Assembly: GCF_963678635.1 (NCBI RefSeq)
Contig: NC_087062.1
Location: forward strand, 47,479,283 to 47,543,282
DNA: 64,000 nucleotides
Origin: Symsagittifera roscoffensis
Taxonomy: Eukaryota; Xenacoelomorpha; Acoela; Convolutidae
Direction: 5' to 3'
The stretch's first letter is position 1, and every line of letters starts with the position of its first letter. The notes below the pieces were generated by a model that saw nothing but the letters and a program-made list of their open reading frames with translations, was not told the DNA's origin and ran no database searches. Positions 56,798-64,000 of the stretch are shown in pieces. Both the position numbers and the translations under genes were made by a program.

Positions 56798-59700
56798 TTA
56801 TTTTGCACATATAAGTTTAGCAAATCCGCAAACAATTAAGACAACATTCCATATACGAATCACCTTTTTCATTTCTTAAAGAGCATCTCTCATATGTATG
56901 CTTTCTTTCAGACATTAAAATAAATGACTACAGGAACTGATAAAAACGCAATTCAAACTTTCTTGTTTTCTGGAAATAAGTCTCAAGAATTCATGATTTC
57001 TGAATTGATTTTGAAATACCATGAATCGCACACCCCACAACCTTAGTTTACATGTAAAATGCCTCACGAAAATGTTGAAACATATTTATAAAAAATGCTT
57101 TCTAGATGTTTTTTTTTCAAAGTCAAAGCACTCATTGAATTCAGAAAAGGCAACATAAGTTGAAAAAATCAAATTTAAAAGTTTCGCTCAAAAAAATTTC
57201 AACAAAAAAACGGACAACCTTAACAAACCCTTTCAATAGTCAAAAAATCATTTCAATTATAACACTTAGAACGAAGTTCGGACACAGAGGCAAACGGACG
57301 GTCGCACCACTTGCGATATGACACAAACATAGAAGTTTCAAAAAAATTAATGTTGAAAAAATTAATGCTGAAAAAATTAAGTGAACCAAATTTTTCGTGT
57401 CTTGAGAAAAAACAACTAGGGGCCAGTTAAATCTGGATGTACGTGTTAGATATTGAATAAACTTGCTATACCGATGCGGAACGAAAAATAAGATTACAAA
57501 AATTCCACTTTGCCCAAAACCTTAGTTGTTTCTCTACTAAAAGTAAGAAGAGTAAAAAAAAAATGGGATAATCAATTTTCCTAGGGAGATATCATTTCTC
57601 TTACAACAAATTGAGGAGCCGCGGCTTCTTCAGAACAACTATCGCAACCGCTTCTTTCAATTGAACTTTTCATCTCAGATTTTGATGTTAGGAAAAATCA
57701 AAATTTTTCTAAAAACAGTCAAAAGTTATATTAAACGTTGAAGACACTTCAAAATTCATAAATTTTTTCCACGAAAAAGCAGTTTGAAGCTGCCTAAGCA
57801 GAGGAGATTCCCAAAATTAGATTTTTTGATTGAACACAACCTGAGAATTCACTCGAAAGTTACTGCGTAAAGTCAATAAGTTTCCAAACAATTCTCAAAG
57901 TTTCAAATATTTGAAGGTATTAAGGCCATATTTTTTTCTAAACCAAACTGGGCGTAGCCAAATATGAAGGAAGGCTTTCAAAAACCTGTTCAAAATATAG
58001 GCCGAAATAATTAGGGCCGATGAACATTTTTAGCAAAACAAAAAAAAACAAAGAAGGATAAACTAAGTCAAGGAAAGTAAAAGTACAAATTGGAGTGAAT
58101 CAAACACTAAAGCAATAAAAAAGAAAAAAGCGCGCAGCAAAAAAAAAACGGTTCCAAGATGTGACAACTTGAAAGACAACTAATAAAAAGATGAAAAGTT
58201 GGTCAAAAACTTTATTTAAAACAGAATATTTCCTATGTGAAAAAAAACAAGTCATGGTCAGATTTAAACCCAGAATCTTTGCCGCCACAGGCATATTTGA
58301 AACCTCCAGGCTAAGCTGACCGGGAACGCATAGAAAATTGAACTTACAAGCAAGCCCGTTTCCAACATTCCATCGATTTGCAAAAAGTGAGTTGTTGTTC
58401 TGATCAAGCTGTTGAATCAACAAAACTAGGGACAATTTTAAGTTTAACCAGGTCGTGAATCTATTTGGAAAAACTTATTTCAAAGATCGAATCGGTTCAA
58501 GAAAAATCTGCGTTTTTCAAAGCAAACGATTCCAGCTATGAAACCTCGAATATTTCAAATTGTTTCTTACAGCAAGTAGGTTCGTGAAAATTTATGGTTT
58601 TTCTAAGCAAGCTATTCAAGCTATGAAAGTTGAAAATATTTGAAATTATTTTAAAGCGCTAGTCGGTTTGCGAAAAGTTTAGGTTTTATTAAGCAAGCTG
58701 ATCTAGCTATGAAACCTTGAAAATTTCAAGTTATTTCATAGAACGAATAGATTTGCGAAAACTTCAAAAAATTCTAAGCCATCTGTTCGAATTATGAAAT
58801 ATTGAAATATTTCAAGCTGGTTATAAGACAATCATTTTGTAAAAAGTGGAAGTTTTCCTGTGCAAGTTTTTCGAGTCGGGAATTTTCAAAATGTTATAAA
58901 ATGTTATAAGCTTTGACAATTTGAACACAGAGACCAAGTTGCATTTCGCATCAACAAGCAAAAATAAGACCAATAAGGCTTCTGGAAACAACTGAATGAG
59001 TAAAACTTTGAGTCTACAAAACATAAAGAGACCCACGCCATTTATGACGCATTAGCAGTACCAGTCAATTTGAAGAAAAAAAAATCGCAAGTAACAAGCA
59101 TCAATTTATAGAGCAGTCAATTTGTGAACCGGATGGCAAATTGTTGCGCGGGAAATGTGTTGCGCGAGAAAATGGAGCAAGGAAATTCGAGAAAATCGTA
59201 TCTACCTGATTTCAGTTTTTACAAGCAAGCTTTTAAAAACTGCAAGAAATTTTCAAAATGTTATAAAATGTAAAAAACTTTGACAATTTGAACACAGAGG
59301 CCGAATGAAAGCTAAATGAAAATCAAAAAAGAAAGCTAAATGAAAATCACAGAGGCCGAATGAAAGCTAAATGAGGCCGAATGAAAATCATCCCACCACA
59401 CGCCATATTAAGTACAAATTAAAAAACTTCGATCTAAGTAACAAATCAATGATGGCAAAAAAGCTTCCTTCAACAAATTTGGAATGATTTCTATGACGGA
59501 TTAAATCTACGCTTATGCGTTAATAGCGCGAAATATATCGCGCGTTAATACCCCCATAACTTGGAGCAGTAATAACATGAAAAAAAAAATTAAATATAAA
59601 AATGAAAAGAATTTTTGTTAATTTAGGATTTTTTGTAAAACTCATCCCACCATACGCCATATCAAGTACAAAGTGATTAAGTTCGCTCTTAGTAACAAAT

Positions 59701-60005
59701 CAATAATGGCAAAAAAGCTTCCTTCAACCAATTTGGAACAATTTCTATGACGGATTAAACCTCGGCTTGCCCGTTAATAGCGCGAACTACATCGCGCGTT
59801 AAAAGTCCCAAATTTGCCGAAATGGCAACTTTTATACCTCCATAACTTCATGAAAAATGATCACAGGTAAAATAGCTTCCCAAATTTAAGCTCAGGATAA
59901 CAAAACTTTTTGAATGATAAAAAAACCGCCAAAAATAGCCAAAAAACACGAATTTTGTCTGAAGAAAAAAAAACCACCCTGAGCAAAAATCATCCGTTTT
60001 TTTTC

Positions 60006-60286
60006 GTAACGCAAGTCGGAACAATAATAGTCTGTGTTTAAACCTTTAGCATTGGCTGAACCTAATAGTTGGTTGATGATTAAAAGGAACAATTTCAAAA
60101 TGAACACACTTTATCGCAACAATATTTGCGTCGCAACAACATTTGCTTTTTAGGTTGGAAAAAATGATAGTTTATACTATAACACAAGCATTAGTTATTT
60201 TAAAGAGCGATTCGTTTTCCTATGCAAGCAGTAAAGTTCTGTAAAATTTCAAATTTCGTTCTGTAAAACTCTGTAAAAATTCAATT
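60006..60286. other. Unique spacer between the array and copy D
   Basis: About 280 bases with no counterpart elsewhere in the window, between the end of U3 and the start of homology to 33103. No gene seen. It contains a short repeat TCTGTAAAA-TTTCAATTTCG near 60238-60290. Confidence 0.5.
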
Positions 60287-60431
60287 TCGTTATCAGTTGA
60301 ATTGCAAAAGGCAGATCTAAAGATAGGTTTTCAGTTGCAATTGCAAGATGATAGCTGATATGTGCAGAGGACAATTAGATAGACTAGTTTCACTACATTG
60401 TATTCACTGGCCGGAACAATTAGGCTTCGTG

Positions 60432-61538
60432 TTAGCTGCCCGGCACCGATTTTGTCCAGCAGTCGACCTTCACCCTGTAGAATCTTTGTCCCACTTGCAA
60501 GTTAAATCGGTTATTTGGCTGAAACACCACAAGTCACCTCGGTCACAAAATTTTACTGAGTCATTATTTTTCAATGTGTTGTCTCACCAATCACTTTCAG
60601 TTTGCCAGCAAAAGATGATAAAATTGCTGTTACCTTTCTCACTTTGCAGTGCTCCTTGCTCACAAACACGGCTATATCCCTTTTCTTGCTTTCTAAAACA
60701 CAGCAGTTCATTGAAAATCGATAGCTTCAAATACTCAAATTTTACATCGATCAACCATATTTGAAAAGCTATCATCCTGTCCTTTTCGATCTTAAATATA
60801 AGACCAAAAACAGCAGGAATTCAAATAATAAGTCAGTGAACAGTCAAACAGAAAAGCCAAAAAGTCAAGTCGAGTCTCACCGGGTCTAGATTGAGTGTTC
60901 ACTCCCAGTCTCTCGTAGCAATCCTCGTGCAAAAAATAGGGCGTGTTTGTGACACTGAACAGTCTGTAGTGTCCACTAGGGCTGTCGAATTCGATCAACA
61001 CCAAGTCGTTTGCTCGGAAATCGTTCAGGGCTATTTTAATCTGAATAGGATGGACTAAGCTCTGAGGTTGCTGCATCGGTGGTGATGTTCCAGGAGGACT
61101 CAAATTAGTTGACAAAAGCGTCGATTTGCTGTTGTCCCCGCATGATGATACGTTCACACTTTTGGTCACGTCACAATGAACTAAGGCTGTCCCAACTGAA
61201 TCTGTCAGTGGTTTCGGTTGACTGATGACAACAGACATAATCTGAGAGTGGTGAATTCGGTTCACAATTTTTGACTCCAAAGCCAACTCTTCCCACTTGT
61301 TTCGTTGTTTAGAATCAACCTCACCAGCTGCATTCATTTCACTCGTTACTGATCTGTCCATTGGAGCACCTAATGTGCGCAAGCTTTGTTCCAGAGAAGC
61401 TTCCCCAGTTGATGATTCTGATTCAGACTTTTCCAGCAGCTTCAATTTCACTTGTAACATTTTCACTTCCCTTCTCAGTTTGACTATTTCCGCATTCTTC
61501 TCTTTTGTTAACGCATTCAATGCCAAGTTGAAAGAAGT
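60432..61538 (-). CDS. RB1CC1: RB1CC1/FIP200 homologue, last three coding exons (copy D, likely the true gene end)
   Basis: Exons 60881-61538, 60634-60692 and 60432-60518 (stop 60432-60434) have the same borders and phases as copy A and are fully open. By eye, the large exon differs from copy A at nine amino acids, mostly in the linker, against about three silent changes. The two small exons are identical in protein. The claw core (DFRANDLVLIEFDSPSGHYR) is unchanged. Transcription runs leftward, so the upstream exons should lie beyond position 64000, and this copy is the first one a transcript would meet. Expected role: cytosolic scaffold of the autophagy initiation complex, with the claw recruiting receptors. 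A coiled coil opens the large exon. Confidence 0.85.
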
Positions 61539-61610
61539 CTGAAAGAAAGAACTCTAAACAAGGTGTTCTCACGCGACAGAGTTCAAAGGAATTTTTTGTT
61601 ACTTTCGACA

Positions 61611-61862
61611 ATGTCAGCATCTTGTAGACAATTTAAGCTGATCAACATTAAAAAACAATACCGTCAAAAAAAATTTGCTCCATTTTTGAAAACAGAATTT
61701 GACACAGAGGCGAAGCTGCGCTTCGCAAACACAAGCGATGAAGATGCAAAAAAGAGCTCTAAACAGGCAAAACAAAGAGAAATAAGGAAAAGATTTTTAA
61801 AAAAACAGATTGAAAAAATTTGTTATGATAAGGAGTATCACGTTCTCACATCTTCTCTATGA
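61611..61862 (+). CDS. Small ORF, 83 residues, opposite strand inside the RB1CC1 intron (intact copy)
   Basis: The frame runs from ATG 61611 to TGA 61862. The start is the Met of MSASCRQFKLINIKKQY. An open extension upstream to 61563 exists but begins at a less likely codon. The protein is basic and helical-looking, with SSKQAKQREIRKRFLKKQIE toward the C-terminus and no signal peptide or membrane segment. It starts about 70 bases from the exon acceptor of copy D, on the other strand. I do not recognise a family. Two independent signs suggest it was once a real gene: it is intact here, and the related copies are broken by discrete lesions. A processed pseudogene or chance ORF remains possible. 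Confidence 0.45.
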   Translation: MSASCRQFKLINIKKQYRQKKFAPFLKTEFDTEAKLRFANTSDEDAKKSSKQAKQREIRKRFLKKQIEKICYDKEYHVLTSSL

Positions 61863-64000
61863 ACGCGTGTAATTTTACTAACACTAGCCGCCAACAAAGC
61901 AGCTACAGTTTATCTAACAAATCTATTAAAATATTCCGGATTTGAATTACCGACCCGTCGATTAGGACGCTCACAACCTCACATATGCACCAGAGCCACC
62001 CGAAAGTAAACTAGTGGCCCAGCTAATACTAAATCTGCATATTCTAATATTTTAAAAAATATATTATACTGATACGAAAATGGACTTTCAAAGTTTCAAA
62101 AAATGGACTTTACGCTAAACCCTAGTTTTTGTCTGCGTAAGTAGCGGATTAAGCGCTTATTTAGAGGACAAAACTGCTACTCGTTCTTTCAATTGAAGTC
62201 TTTATCGCAGATTTGTTGGGTAATTTTCGAAAAAAAAGTGAAAAGATTCCAAAAATCGATCAAAAATTCAAAACTGTTTTCCTAAAATCATAAACTTTGC
62301 TCTTCTGAACTATGCGAAGAGGCTCTTTTTTCCACACCCTGAGTTTGACATTAAAGATTTTCTCACTCTGATCTTTATATTGAGCCCTTAATATCAGATT
62401 TATCTAGTTTTCGAGAATTCAAAAAAAAACGGTTAAAACAAAAAGATTTTTTTCCGAAGTCCAAATCAGCTTTAATTCAAAAAAAAAACAAGCAGAACCC
62501 GATTAAGCAGGGAAAATCTAAGCATCAAATTAGTTTTTATGAACTAGCAAACTCAGAATCAGCAGCTTAGTTTTTGATAAAGACTAACTTTCCAAAAAAT
62601 TGGCAAAACATCAAATATTGAAAACTTTATAGGCCATATAATTTTTAAAAAAATTCCAAGGCACTTGCACGGGTAACATTCTCATAACTGATTTTTTCTG
62701 TCAGTTAAATTCTTAATTTTGAATTTAGCAGGGAAGTTTTCGAGAAAACTCAAAAAAAAATTTAAAATTAACCAATATGTCGAAAAATGGGCTTCTTTCA
62801 GGCCCAAGCTTTTCTTCTACCAAATTTAGGAAAAAACAGCTTCAAAAGAGGAGATCCTTAGAACTTTTCTTTAGATTGAAACATTCATCTGAGATTTGTG
62901 CATTTAATATTTGAGAAAATGAAAACATTCAAAACAAATAGGCCAAAAATCCCCCTACTGAAACTTTTCAAGGCAGTACAACGTGAGGTAAAATGAAAAG
63001 AGACTAGCAAACTATGCAAACACATAAAATAGCAGCCGATTTTTCCATTGCAATTGTTTTTTTTAAATCGGTAAAAGAGTTTTAGAGAAAAATTTCTGCG
63101 AAAAAAGCGAAAAATTTCCCAAGCGTCGCAAAAAAAACGAAAACCAAATCCCATTATTATTATTATATTACATGCTTATTTTCAAAGATGAACAAACACC
63201 AGCCAAAAATAAAGCAGCAAGATAGGCCATTGAATTTTTTAAACTTTATTAAGCTTAAATATGAAAAAATAGAAACAAACCAAAAGTGCCATCAAATGAG
63301 CACTTTTATTTGCGACAGCTTAGAAACAAAATCTTACACTATGCTTCGCTTTTGTAATCACCAGATGGATAACAAGTGTGAGAAAAACTCGAAAAAAGAC
63401 AATGATAGCCGGCTGCTCAGCAAGTTGTCTAATATGTTGCGACTATATTTATTTAACAAAAACATAACAACTGACTGTTAAAAAAGAGAAATGAACGCAA
63501 GAAAACAGAAAACAAGACTTCAATTTTAGAGAAATATATGCCTTTGAAGCAATTGAATTTTCAAAAACAATTTATGGCTGGTGCTTTTTAATAAAATTAA
63601 CTCAATTTGAGAAAACTGGATCAATAGGTAATTTTTTAATTCCGCTGTGAAATCAATATCGCTGAGAAATTAATTCCGCTTAATTTTGAATTTAGCAGGG
63701 ATGTTTTCGAGAAAACTTGAAAAAAAAATTTAAAATTAACCAAAATGTCAAAAAATGGGCTTCTTTGAGTCCCAAGCTTTTTCTACCAAAATTAGCAAAA
63801 AGAACTTCAAAAAGAGATCCTTATATTTTTTCTTTAGATTGAAATATTCATCTCAGATTTGTGCATTTAATATTTGAGAAAATGAAAAAATTCAAAACAA
63901 ATAGGCCAAAAATCCCCCTACTGAAACTTTCCAAGGCCGCAGAACCTGAGGTGAATTGAAAAGAGACTAGCAAACTATGCACGCACATAAAACAGCAGCC

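Larger units (their letters stand above)
51103..60005. repeat. Tandem array unit U3 (8.90 kb)
   Basis: Same content as U2. It ends at 60005, where TTTTTTTTC is followed by TAACGCAAGTCGG instead of the exon sequence. The array therefore stops here and different DNA (60006-60286) leads into the complete copy D. Confidence 0.9.
60287..64000. repeat. Diverged duplicate of 33103 to about 36800 (copy D block, cut by the window end)
   Basis: Homology to copy A starts at TCGTTATCAGTTGAATTGC and runs at an offset of 27181, rising to about 27193, to the end of the window. By eye it differs from U1 by a few percent, several times more than U1-U3 differ from each other, so it is an older duplicate. It carries complete 3' exons and the first sub-repeat plus the start of the second. 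Confidence 0.85.

Overview
The window reads as AT-rich invertebrate (metazoan) genomic DNA. It has no operons, ribosome binding sites, rRNA or canonical tRNA genes. It contains spliced exons with GT..AG borders, decayed retrotransposons of three classes (LINE, Ty3/gypsy, BEL/Pao), tRNA-derived repeats, and a terminal exon set that I identify as RB1CC1/FIP200, an animal autophagy scaffold. The exact phylum cannot be fixed from the sequence.

Layout. (1) 1-3575: one decayed LINE on the + strand with an APE endonuclease, a reverse transcriptase (RT) and an unusual tail of four zinc fingers. (2) 3577-9735: a decayed Ty3/gypsy element on the + strand (gag, zinc knuckle, protease, RT, RNase H, integrase, basic post-integrase ORFs, polypurine tract, start of a 3' LTR). 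Its 5' end is lost at the LINE. (3) 5800-19475: a direct tandem duplication of about 6.83 kb that starts inside the gypsy RNase H. Each unit carries the gypsy 3' half, a GC-rich element with a G-run, a minus-strand tRNA-like head, a ~400 bp tRNA-like repeat and a leader region. (4) 18443-30949: a decayed BEL/Pao element whose first 4.3 kb is itself tandemly duplicated. The second copy continues through protease, RT, RNase H and integrase and ends beside another copy of the tRNA-like repeat. (5) 30950-33102: gene-free AT-rich repeats. (6) 33103-64000: the last coding exons of RB1CC1 on the minus strand, followed by a large array. One complete 3' gene end lies at 33251-34357 (copy A) and another at 60432-61538 (copy D). 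Three ~8.2-8.9 kb units start inside the penultimate large exon (34046, 42205, 51103), so the middle two exon copies (B and C) are cut short.

How it works together. The left half is a retrotransposon graveyard. Most visible stops and frameshifts are shared between the tandem copies, so decay came before duplication. The right half is the only place with convincing host coding sequence. Three exons (658, 59 and 87 bp) join in frame with consensus splice borders and encode the C-terminal claw domain of FIP200. Transcription runs right to left, so copy D is the natural end of a gene whose upstream exons lie beyond 64000, with C, B and A downstream of it. Copies A-C share derived changes, including a frameshift in a small opposite-strand ORF that is intact only in D, and they form a recent amplification. 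No prokaryote-type defence system, CRISPR array or biosynthetic cluster is present. The most unusual object is the terminal-exon array of this autophagy gene.
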